Of a DNA stretch of 64,000 nucleotides, positions 36,048-43,103 are shown piece after piece. The DNA comes from JACOMS01 sp051252005 (GTDB taxonomy: Bacteria > Pseudomonadota > Alphaproteobacteria > Caulobacterales > Maricaulaceae). Position 1 is the first letter of the stretch; every line of letters begins with the position of its first letter. The DNA lies in the NCBI GenBank assembly GCA_051252005.1, contig JBPOEZ010000008.1, forward strand, positions 1-64,000, written 5' to 3'. The notes beneath the pieces were generated by a model. The model was not told where the DNA came from, searched no databases, and saw only the letters and a list, made by a program, of their open reading frames with translations. The translations under genes were made by a program, and so were the position numbers.

Positions 36048-36863
36048 TTATAAGGTTGGCACTGTGCTTGACAGCATACCGCCCATGCGCACGGGTTCGG
36101 CGCGAATGGCGAGGCCGGTTTTATCATCGGTTTCGACAAAAATTCCAGACATAGTCCCCTCGCCTGTGGCCGGAGTGAAACGGGCTTTTCTCATGCGCGT
36201 GGTAAAGCGGTAAAGCGGCTCTTCTTTGTCCATGCCGATGACGCTGTTATAATCTCCGCACATGCCTGCATCCGTTTGGTAGGCTGTGCCGCCGTCGAGA
36301 ATACGGGTATCGGAGGTCGGGATATGTTGGTGCGTGCCGACAACAAGACTGGCGCGGCCATCGCAAAAATGCCCCATGCCGTTTTTCTCTGACGTCGCTT
36401 CGGCGTGGAGGTCAATTAAAATAGCATCTGCGATTTCGCCAAGCGGCGCGGCAGAGATTTCTTTTTCTACGGCGGCAAAAGGGTCATCGAGCGAATCCAT
36501 AAACACGCGGCCCAAAACATTGACGACAAGCATGCGGTAACCGCCAAGTTCGAACAGGCCTGCCCCTTTTCCGGGAGCCGTGCCAGGCGGATAATTTACG
36601 GGGCGCAGCACATGATCGGCGTGGTCAATATAAGACGTTCCCGCAGGATTATCGAAACTGTGATTGCCGAGCGTGATCACATCGACGCCCGAATCAAAGA
36701 GGTTCTGCGCGGTTCCGGGGGTAATACCAAAACCGCCTGCCGCGTTTTCCGCGTTACAGATTACGGCGTGAAGGGCCAGGTCTTTGCGAAGACGGGGCAA
36801 GTGTTTCGCAATAGCCTTCCGGCCAGATTTCCCCATCACATCGCCTAAAAATACAAACCGCAT
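36048..36863 (-). CDS. YmdB/TIGR00282 family metallophosphoesterase
   Basis: A 271-residue dinuclear metallophosphoesterase. Metal-binding motifs are FLGDVMGKSGR, NAENAAGG, LGNHSFDN, DLHAEATSEK and VGTHQHIPTSD. Relatives include the Bacillus YmdB 2',3'-cyclic nucleotide phosphodiesterase and 5'-nucleotidases. Its ATG shares a base with the stop of the upstream cyclo-ligase gene (TAATG), so it is translated as part of that operon. Confidence 0.92.
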   Translation of the reverse strand: MRFVFLGDVMGKSGRKAIAKHLPRLRKDLALHAVICNAENAAGGFGITPGTAQNLFDSGVDVITLGNHSFDNPAGTSYIDHADHVLRPVNYPPGTAPGKGAGLFELGGYRMLVVNVLGRVFMDSLDDPFAAVEKEISAAPLGEIADAILIDLHAEATSEKNGMGHFCDGRASLVVGTHQHIPTSDTRILDGGTAYQTDAGMCGDYNSVIGMDKEEPLYRFTTRMRKARFTPATGEGTMSGIFVETDDKTGLAIRAEPVRMGGMLSSTVPTL

Positions 36864-37420
36864 TAAAACTCCCGAAATTCTTTTTCCGTCAAAATCGCGT
36901 CTAGCTTTTGATCATGCTGGTCAACCGGAAGGAAGGACGCTTCCTGACCCGCAAAAGCCACACCGCACGTATAGACGTTGCCTTCTTTTCGCAAGTCCGC
37001 AAGCGTTCTATCATAAAACCCGCCGCCGTAGCCGAGGCGCTCGCCGTGCGCCGTAAAAGCCAAAAGCGGTATGAGCATGATATCTGGCCGGACTTCAGGC
37101 TGCTCTGGATAAGGCTCCCGCGTATCGAACGAGCCGATTTTTAGGGCGTCATCTGGTTTCCAAGACCGCATAATAAGCGGACGGCCGACACGGGGCGTAC
37201 AAGGCAGGGCCAGCGGATGCCCCATATCACTGAGCGCGAAAAGTAGCGGCCGAATATCGATCTCGCCCCGAAGTGGCCAAAATCCCGCAATCGTAGCGCC
37301 GCGAAACTGCGCAGCCGGAAAGCGGCGGATAAGCTCCGCGCCAGCCGCCGGGTCAAATACGGCTTGCCGTTTCTGTTTGGCTTGCAATCGCGCTCTGGCT
37401 TTTTGCGCGGTTAATGACAC
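36863..37420 (-). CDS. 5-formyltetrahydrofolate cyclo-ligase
   Basis: Converts 5-formyl-THF to 5,10-methenyl-THF with ATP. Motifs are FWPLRGEIDIRPLL, the phosphate site RLGYGGGFYDRTL and LDAILTE near the end. A GTG start at 37420 gives 185 residues and a one-base overlap with the rsmE stop (TAGTG), matching the coupling style of the next junction. The in-frame ATG at 37450 would instead overlap rsmE by 31 bases and add unconserved residues. Confidence 0.9.
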   Translation of the reverse strand: MSLTAQKARARLQAKQKRQAVFDPAAGAELIRRFPAAQFRGATIAGFWPLRGEIDIRPLLFALSDMGHPLALPCTPRVGRPLIMRSWKPDDALKIGSFDTREPYPEQPEVRPDIMLIPLLAFTAHGERLGYGGGFYDRTLADLRKEGNVYTCGVAFAGQEASFLPVDQHDQKLDAILTEKEFREF

Positions 37421-38154
37421 TAGCGCCAATCCCCTTGCGCGGCTTGCCAAAGCGTTATCAGAGACAGCGCCGCCGTATCGGCGCGCAAAATGCGCGGGCC
37501 GAGGGAGACAGGTTTTACGAAGTTCTGGCTGCGTAGAAATTCGCGTTCCTGCGGCGTAAACCCGCCTTCTGGGCCAATTAATAAAGCCGCAGGGCCCGTG
37601 AGCGATTTCAACACGCCTAACGCAGGCGGGCAGTCTCCGCCTTCATCAGCCATAATTAACGTCCGCGCCGGATCCCACGTTTGGATGAGCGCGGCCAAAG
37701 TCATTGTCTCTTTCAGGTCTGGCAAACACAGCCTTTCTGTTTGCTCTGCGGCTTCGATAATTTGTGCGCTCATCTTGGACAGGTTGAGTTTACCGAACTG
37801 CGTTCTCTGGGTCGTAATAGGTTGCAACCGCGCCGCGCCAAGTTCCGTCGCCTTCTCCAATATAAACGCATTTCGGTGTTTACGAATTGGCGTAAAGCAC
37901 AGCCAGATATCTGGCACAGCCTGCGGTTCTCGTAGTTGTTCTTTGGCCTCAAGGCTCGCGCGCCGTTTCGTGATATCGGTTATCTCGGCGCGCCATTCCC
38001 CGTCTCGGGCATTGAAAAGCCGCACACTATTGCCTGCGCCCATCCGGAGCACATTCATGAGATAATGGATTTGATCTTTAGGCACATCGATCTCAGAACC
38101 TTCGTGCAAAGGCGTATCAATATAAAGCCGAGTTAAAGTGTAATGTTCACGCAT
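37420..38154 (-). CDS. rsmE: 16S rRNA m3U1498 methyltransferase
   Basis: SPOUT-class methyltransferase that methylates N3 of U1498 of 16S rRNA. It has an N-terminal PUA-like domain (TRLYIDTPLHEGSEI) and a C-terminal knotted domain with LLIGPEGGFTPQE and LGPRILRADTAAL. The ATG at 38154 starts the conserved region (MREHYTLTRLYID); an ATG 57 bases upstream is possible. A TATATT sits just before it, so the transcript may begin close to the start codon. It is first of the rsmE/cyclo-ligase/phosphoesterase operon and divergent from ubiA. Confidence 0.94.
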   Translation of the reverse strand: MREHYTLTRLYIDTPLHEGSEIDVPKDQIHYLMNVLRMGAGNSVRLFNARDGEWRAEITDITKRRASLEAKEQLREPQAVPDIWLCFTPIRKHRNAFILEKATELGAARLQPITTQRTQFGKLNLSKMSAQIIEAAEQTERLCLPDLKETMTLAALIQTWDPARTLIMADEGGDCPPALGVLKSLTGPAALLIGPEGGFTPQEREFLRSQNFVKPVSLGPRILRADTAALSLITLWQAAQGDWR

Positions 38155-38227
38155 GGGGTTGTCATAATATAGGAAGGCCGCATAATCACGCGGAAAGAAG
38201 ATTAATGTCATTCTGGTTTATACATGA

Positions 38228-39244
38228 ATGGCAGTTTTAGAGCCGCCTATGACTGACACGATCAAAGATGCCGAAAAGAACCATTGGGTTTACCGCACGC
38301 CGAAATCCATGCGTCCCTATCTACAGCTCGCCCGATATGACCGCCCTGTCGGTTACTGGCTTCTTGCCTTGCCGGGGTGGATAGGGCTTGCCTTTGCTTC
38401 GCTCTCGCACGGCTTTGCTCAGAGCGATTTTAAATGGGCGGCGCTGATATTAATCGGCGCTATCGCCATGCGCGGCGCGGGGTGTACGTTTAATGATATT
38501 GTTGACCGCGATCTTGATGCAAAGGTGGAGCGAACGGCTCTGCGCCCCATTCCCGCGGGCACCGTAAGTTTAAAACAAGCTTGGCTTTGGCTTGGCGTCC
38601 AATGCGCCGTAGGCCTCATTGTTTTACTCTGCATGCCGCGCCTCGCGCAGATTATTGCGCTTGGCTCCATTCCTTTAGTGGCCGCCTACCCGTTCATGAA
38701 ACGTATCACATGGTGGCCTCAGGTCTGGCTCGGCATGACGTTTAATTGGGCGGTGTTAGTGGCTTATGCGGCGAAGACGGGAGCCATTTCACCAGCGGTC
38801 TGCATTCTTTATGCAGGGCTCATTTTCTGGACGATAGGCTATGACACTATCTATGCCTGCCAAGATATAGAGGATGATATGAGGGTGGGGAATAAGTCTA
38901 CGGCTATTCGGTTTGGGAAGCGGGTGAAACTTGGCGTAGGGATAAGTTATGCTTGTGTATGCCTTCTGATTGTTTGGGCAACATTCGCATCAATGGGAAA
39001 ATACACGAAAGTAACATCAGAATGGTTCTCAGTTCCCACTGCCGAATTGCCCTTATACTTACTTCCCTTCATCCTGCATCTTTGCTGGCAGTTGGGGGCC
39101 TTCCGTTCGAATAATCCTCAAAAATCACTTTTTCTGTTTAAGTCCAATGGATTTGCCGCCTCGCTATTGATCATAGGGCTAATATTATTGCATCTAAAAA
39201 TACAAACAGCCTGGATACCTGATTTCATACCCTCGGATTTTTAA
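38228..39244 (+). CDS. ubiA: 4-Hydroxybenzoate polyprenyltransferase
   Basis: Integral membrane prenyltransferase that attaches the polyprenyl tail to 4-hydroxybenzoate in ubiquinone synthesis. Two Asp-rich motifs are visible: NDIVDRDLDAKV near residue 95 and DIEDDMRVGNKST near residue 215. Eight or nine hydrophobic helices are expected. Length is 338 residues; the Met at residue 8 (38249) is an alternative start. It is divergent from rsmE. Confidence 0.93.
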   Translation: MAVLEPPMTDTIKDAEKNHWVYRTPKSMRPYLQLARYDRPVGYWLLALPGWIGLAFASLSHGFAQSDFKWAALILIGAIAMRGAGCTFNDIVDRDLDAKVERTALRPIPAGTVSLKQAWLWLGVQCAVGLIVLLCMPRLAQIIALGSIPLVAAYPFMKRITWWPQVWLGMTFNWAVLVAYAAKTGAISPAVCILYAGLIFWTIGYDTIYACQDIEDDMRVGNKSTAIRFGKRVKLGVGISYACVCLLIVWATFASMGKYTKVTSEWFSVPTAELPLYLLPFILHLCWQLGAFRSNNPQKSLFLFKSNGFAASLLIIGLILLHLKIQTAWIPDFIPSDF

Positions 39245-39325
39245 CCTCACGCCCTCGTGATGCAACGTAATTGGCCTTTCGCGCGTCTCCTTATTATATA
39301 AGCATTATCACATAGGAGTGGAAAC

Positions 39326-39823
39326 ATGCTCACAAGACGGATATTCACAATAGGGACAGCGGCCACAGTTCTGGCGGCTTGCACACAACAACACTCAAAC
39401 GCAGAAACAGCGGAGACGATCATGAGCGATACAGATTGGGCCAATTTAAGCAAGGCAGATTGGGAGCAGCGCCTAACCCCGATGGAATTTAATGTCCTTC
39501 GCAAAGAAGGCACAGAGCGTCCGCGTTCGAGCCCGCTTAATGACGAAAAACGTGCGGGGACATTTGTCTGCGCTGGTTGCGCTTTGCCGCTTTTCAAGTC
39601 CGATACAAAATACGAATCTGGTACAGGCTGGCCAAGCTTTTTTAATTACATTGAAGGCTCGCTCGGCACGAAAGAAGACCGCAAGCTGTTTTCAGTGCGC
39701 ACAGAATATCACTGCATCCGCTGCGGCGGCCACCAAGGCCATGTGTTTAAAGACGGCCCGCGCCCTACGGGATTGCGCTATTGCAATAACGGAGCCGCGC
39801 TCGATTTTATTCCCGACGCTTAG
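39326..39823 (+). CDS. msrB: Lipoprotein-type methionine sulfoxide reductase B
   Basis: Reduces methionine-R-sulfoxide in proteins. The core has both zinc CxxC pairs (CAGC and CIRC), GTGWPSFF, and the catalytic Cys in GLRYCNNGAALDF. The 165-residue product starts with a twin-arginine-like segment (TRRIFTIGTAATVLAAC) ending in a lipobox, so it should be exported and lipid-anchored, unlike the usual cytosolic MsrB. This suggests repair of oxidised envelope proteins. Confidence 0.93.
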   Translation: MLTRRIFTIGTAATVLAACTQQHSNAETAETIMSDTDWANLSKADWEQRLTPMEFNVLRKEGTERPRSSPLNDEKRAGTFVCAGCALPLFKSDTKYESGTGWPSFFNYIEGSLGTKEDRKLFSVRTEYHCIRCGGHQGHVFKDGPRPTGLRYCNNGAALDFIPDA

Positions 39824-39831
39824 TTTTTCAA

Positions 39832-39866
39832 GGCGTGGAGTTTCCACTTCACGCCGTTAATTTTTT
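39832..39866 (+). terminator. Possible terminator after msrB
   Basis: GGCGTG (39832-39837) pairs with CACGCC (39850-39855); six T follow after a five-base gap (39861-39866). It is nine bases beyond the msrB stop. The T tract is offset, so strength is uncertain. Confidence 0.45.
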
Positions 39867-39901
39867 GTAAATTCGGATGGTAATTTCATAAAACTTCATG
39901 A

Positions 39902-39929
39902 TTGCATCCACCCATTTTTTTGCTAAGAT
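39902..39929 (+). promoter_or_regulatory. Promoter of the candidate RNA
   Basis: TTGCAT (39902-39907), a 16-base spacer, and an extended -10 TGC-TAAGAT (39921-39929). Predicted start near 39936. Confidence 0.5.
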
Positions 39930-39985
39930 TCAGGTATCAACTAGCCGCCCGATAACCGGGCCGCGTTATCGAAAGGAGGTGTGAT

Positions 39986-40024
39986 TTGTTTATCTATTTT
40001 GAGGGGACCGCCCGAAGCTGTTAG
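39986..40024 (+). CDS. 12-codon mini-ORF in the RNA, possible
   Basis: TTG-initiated frame encoding a peptide ending FEGTARSC, with a perfect Shine-Dalgarno four bases upstream (39972-39981). Translation is likely on signal strength alone; whether the peptide or the act of translation matters is unknown. A GTG inside the ribosome binding site opens another 20-codon frame but has no spacing. Confidence 0.35.
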   Translation: MFIYFEGTARSC

Positions 40025-40115
40025 ATCAGCACTTTCGTAAAAAACGAATTGGGTATCTAATTATCTTACAGAGAAGCTGGATATTGCATCCGGTCGGACC
40101 CAAACTTCAGAACGA

Positions 40116-40146
40116 GGCCGCTTGATACTGTCAAGCGGCCTTTGTC
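40116..40146 (+). terminator. Intrinsic terminator of the candidate RNA
   Basis: GGCCGCTTGA (40116-40125) pairs perfectly with TCAAGCGGCC (40131-40140) around TACTG, a 10-base stem, followed by TTTGTC. The stem is strong; the T tract is short. Confidence 0.75.
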
Positions 40147-40318
40147 ATTGGTGAAAGACGTTTTCAACTGAAGACACCCTATATAAAGAAAACTATGCTT
40201 AAAATTAAATAAAAAGAATCTCGGCAAAATTCGTGCCAAGATTACTTCTCCTTAAAGATTTGCTGTTATTCCTACCTCAATAATAAAACTAAACATAATC
40301 CTTATGGTGGGGGTCACA
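40147..40318. other. rpoN upstream region
   Basis: A+T-rich stretch with no gene. It contains an interrupted palindrome AATCT-c-GGC/GCC-a-AGATT at 40217-40243 and a TATATA-like element near 40183-40190 that could be a -10. The palindrome could bind a regulator or fold in the rpoN leader. Confidence 0.4.
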
Positions 40319-41818
40319 ATGGCGATAGCGCCTCAGTTAAAGCTCAAACAGAGCCAGTCATTAGTCATGACACCGCAGCTGCAACAAGCCATCAAGCTGT
40401 TGCAACTCTCCAATATTGAGCTCTCCGCTTTCGTTGAAGAGCAGCTCGAAAGCAATCCGCTTTTAGAACGCGGCACAGGCGATGAAAACCGCCGAGGCGA
40501 AGACGATGCCAGCACAGGCGATGCCGACACATACACCGAACTCAGCCTAGACACACCCGCAGCCGTGGCGGAAAGCTCCATGGATGTTCCCGCCCACGCC
40601 GTAGATGTCGAAGCTGGCCCCAGCGAGGGCGCAGCCGATGTAGGCGGCTCTGTTGATTGGTCTAAAGCTGGATCCGGCGGCTCGTTTAACGGATCCTCCG
40701 ATTATGACGCCGCAGAAAACACAGCAGCGGAAGTTACGCTCACAGAGCACCTGACAAAACAACTCGCCATGGCCGTACATGACCCAAAAGACCGCCTTAT
40801 CGGCGCTTATCTTATCGATCACGTGGATGATAATGGCTATTTACGGACAGAAATCAGCGAACTAGCTGACCGCCTTGGTGTCTCCATTTTGCGAGTGCAG
40901 TCCCTTCTCACAGTTCTGCAAACTTTTGAACCGACGGGGGTTTTCGCCCGTGACCTCTCAGAATGTCTGTCGTTACAGATGCGCGAAAAAGGCTTGCTCG
41001 ACGACCCTATGCAAGCGCTTCTGGAAAACCTTCCTATGCTCGGCAAGCATGACCTTAGCGGTCTCACAAAAGTTTGCGGCGTAGGCCGCGAGGCTTTGAT
41101 TGACTTGATTGCCAACCTCAAATCCTTATCCCCGAAGCCAGGGCTCGCTTATGGCGGCGAGATGGCCTCAGCGATTGAACCTGATGTTTCAGTCAAGGAA
41201 ATGCCCAATGGTGGCTGGGCGGTGGAACTTAATTCAGACACACTTCCACGTGTTCTTGTTAATAACCGTTATTTCGCCGAAGTTTGCGGCGCAGACGCAG
41301 ACGATACAACGCGCACCTTTATGACCGAGTGCCATCAAACAGCGAGCTGGCTTGTCAAAGCCCTAGATCAACGCGCGCGAACGGTGCTTAAAGTCGCTAC
41401 AGAAATCATCCGCCAACAAGACGGGTTTTTCGCATACGGCGTTGACCATATGCGCCCGCTTAATTTGCGCGCCGTTGCCGACGCCATTGAAATGCATGAA
41501 AGCACAGTCAGCCGCGTTACATCGAATAAGTTCATGTCTACGCCGCGCGGCTTGTTCGAGTTTAAATATTTTTTCACGGCCTCAATTCCCTCCATTGACG
41601 GCGGGGAAGCCTACAGCGCCGAAGCCGTTCGACACCGCATTAAGCTATTGATTTCGCAGGAAACACCCAAATCCGTTTGTTCCGATGATAAGCTCGTTGA
41701 TATGCTCCGCACAGACGGAATCGACGTCGCTCGGCGCACCGTGGCCAAATACCGCGAAGCCCTCGGCATCCCATCATCTGTTGAACGTCGCAGGATTTTC
41801 AAAAACAAAATGATCTAA
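40319..41818 (+). CDS. rpoN: RNA polymerase sigma-54 factor
   Basis: Sigma factor for -24/-12 promoters, dependent on AAA+ activators. It has an N-terminal Gln-rich activator-interaction region (LKLKQSQSLVMTPQLQQAI), an acidic linker, the core-binding domain, an HTH (HESTVSRVTSNKF), and the RpoN box ARRTVAKYREALGIP. The ATG at 40319 is preferred over one 15 bases upstream because GGTGGGG lies before it. Length is 499 residues. It heads the usual rpoN-hpf-ptsN order. Confidence 0.96.
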   Translation: MAIAPQLKLKQSQSLVMTPQLQQAIKLLQLSNIELSAFVEEQLESNPLLERGTGDENRRGEDDASTGDADTYTELSLDTPAAVAESSMDVPAHAVDVEAGPSEGAADVGGSVDWSKAGSGGSFNGSSDYDAAENTAAEVTLTEHLTKQLAMAVHDPKDRLIGAYLIDHVDDNGYLRTEISELADRLGVSILRVQSLLTVLQTFEPTGVFARDLSECLSLQMREKGLLDDPMQALLENLPMLGKHDLSGLTKVCGVGREALIDLIANLKSLSPKPGLAYGGEMASAIEPDVSVKEMPNGGWAVELNSDTLPRVLVNNRYFAEVCGADADDTTRTFMTECHQTASWLVKALDQRARTVLKVATEIIRQQDGFFAYGVDHMRPLNLRAVADAIEMHESTVSRVTSNKFMSTPRGLFEFKYFFTASIPSIDGGEAYSAEAVRHRIKLLISQETPKSVCSDDKLVDMLRTDGIDVARRTVAKYREALGIPSSVERRRIFKNKMI

Positions 41819-41918
41819 TTCTCTGCATGCGCCCCATGCCACATTAAAGAATTGTGACTGTTCAGGACTGTAATTTCTGCTAGTATGGAATCCTAACCTC
41901 TTGAAAGGAATCCCCCAT

Positions 41919-42482
41919 ATGCAAATCCAGATCGCTTCTAAAGGCATTGATGTTTCCACCGCTCTACGCGAACGCATTACCGATCGACTTGAAGACATGA
42001 TGGACAAATACATACATATGGACGGAGACGCGCAGGTCTCTATCAGCCGCGAAGGTACGGGATTTCGAACGTTATGCTCGGTGCATTTACCCTCTGGCGC
42101 AACAATGGAAGGCAAAGGCGAAGCCCATGATGGTTATGCCTCCGCCGACGAAGCCCTTGAACATGTTGAGAAACGTTTGCGCCGCTATTCACGACGCCTC
42201 AAAGACCACAATGCGGAAGCCAAAGCGGCCGCGTTCTCCATGTTTATCTTAGAAAATCCCGTCAATGACGGAGATAACGAAGAAAAAACGGGTAACTTCG
42301 ACCCTATCGTTATTGCTGAAAAGCCTGGAAAAATCAAAACAATGACCCCAGGCATGGCCGCCCTGGAACTCGGACTCGCCGACACAGGGGTTGTTATATT
42401 CAACAATGCCAAGCATGGCGGGCTGAATGTTGTGTTTAAACGCTCCGATGGCAACATTGGGTGGATTGACCCTAAGTCCTAA
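41919..42482 (+). CDS. hpf: Ribosome hibernation-promoting factor, long form
   Basis: Binds the 30S decoding region and promotes 100S ribosome dimers in stationary phase. The N-terminal S30AE domain (MQIQIASKGIDVSTALRERI) runs to about residue 100. The C-terminal dimerisation domain (MTPGMAALELGLADTGVVIF) marks the long form. Length is 187 residues. The ATG at 41919 is used because GAAAGGAAT precedes it; the upstream in-frame ATG (41901) is weaker. Confidence 0.95.
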   Translation: MQIQIASKGIDVSTALRERITDRLEDMMDKYIHMDGDAQVSISREGTGFRTLCSVHLPSGATMEGKGEAHDGYASADEALEHVEKRLRRYSRRLKDHNAEAKAAAFSMFILENPVNDGDNEEKTGNFDPIVIAEKPGKIKTMTPGMAALELGLADTGVVIFNNAKHGGLNVVFKRSDGNIGWIDPKS

Positions 42483-42493
42483 GCCCTATAGTA

Positions 42494-42524
42494 GGCGGAA
42501 AAGTACAAACGTACTCTAACCGCC
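42494..42524 (+). promoter_or_regulatory. Stem-loop between hpf and ptsN
   Basis: GGCGG (42494-42498) pairs with CCGCC (42520-42524), enclosing AGTAC/GTACT (42502-42515). A possible processing or attenuation element; there is no T tract, so not a classical terminator. Confidence 0.35.
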
Positions 42525-42545
42525 GCCGGCAAGGACGAACTGAAA

Positions 42546-43025
42546 ATGAGTCTTGAAAATCTTATACATGCCAATTGCGTGTCCGCGAATCTTCGCGCCA
42601 CGAGCAAAAAGCAGCTGTTTCAAGATATGGCTAAGCTCCTTGTGGATACTGGCACCATTGATAAAAAAGTGGTGGCTGTCAGAGACATCGTTGCCGCCGC
42701 CATGGAACGTGAACGGTTAGGCTCCACTGGCGTAGGCGCTGGTGTTGCCCTTCCCCACGCCCGTATTGACGGCATTGATAAAGTTTACGCAGCTTTTGCT
42801 CGGCTCGAGGCCCCACTTGAATATGACGCCATAGATGATCGCCCCGTAGACCTTGTGACCTTGCTGATCGCGCCCAGCGATGCTGGCGGCGCGCATTTGC
42901 GGGCACTTGCGCAGATTTCAAGACGTCTGCGCCGCGAAGACCTTCGCGCAAAGCTTAGGTCTGCGCCCAATGCGGAAAGCCTATATGTTACGCTGATTGA
43001 CGATACTGAAGCCTCGGCCGTGTAA
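42546..43025 (+). CDS. ptsN: PTS IIA-like nitrogen regulatory protein PtsN
   Basis: EIIA(Ntr) of the regulatory phosphotransferase system, which controls potassium, nitrogen and stress responses by its phosphorylation state. The phospho-acceptor His is in GAGVALPHARIDGI, near residue 68. Length is 159 residues. It follows rpoN and hpf, the standard neighbourhood. Confidence 0.95.
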   Translation: MSLENLIHANCVSANLRATSKKQLFQDMAKLLVDTGTIDKKVVAVRDIVAAAMERERLGSTGVGAGVALPHARIDGIDKVYAAFARLEAPLEYDAIDDRPVDLVTLLIAPSDAGGAHLRALAQISRRLRREDLRAKLRSAPNAESLYVTLIDDTEASAV

Positions 43026-43103
43026 CACTTGCGGCATTGCGCCTTTGGGCCAGCTCTGCCATAGACATTTGCAGAACACTTCCGAGCGAAACTAGGGTCC
43101 TAA

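Larger units (their letters stand above)
39936..40146 (+). ncRNA. Structured RNA with a mini-ORF, candidate
   Basis: About 210 nt between a recognisable promoter and a strong terminator, with no ordinary gene. A perfect 7-base stem CGATAAC/GTTATCG (39950-39971) is followed at once by AAAGGAGGTG (39972-39981), a 10-base match to the 3' end of 16S rRNA. Four bases later a TTG opens a 12-codon frame to TAG at 40022-40024. Beyond it are TTCGT/ACGAA (40034-40048), TTGGGT/ACCCAA (40049-40103) enclosing GGAT/ATCC (40079-40091), and a possible long-range GACCG/CGGTC pairing. It could be an independent small RNA, a dual-function RNA, or the leader of rpoN. I could not match it to a known family. Confidence 0.5.

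Noticed and set aside
39247..39597. Minus-strand frame of 116 codons covering the start of msrB
   Set aside because: It lies entirely antisense to a strong gene with both zinc motifs and has no ribosome binding site or recognisable product.
39936..40146. RNase P RNA, tmRNA or 6S RNA identity for the candidate RNA
   Set aside because: The conserved RNase P cores, the tmRNA tag/tRNA-like ends and the 6S long closing stem are not visible.
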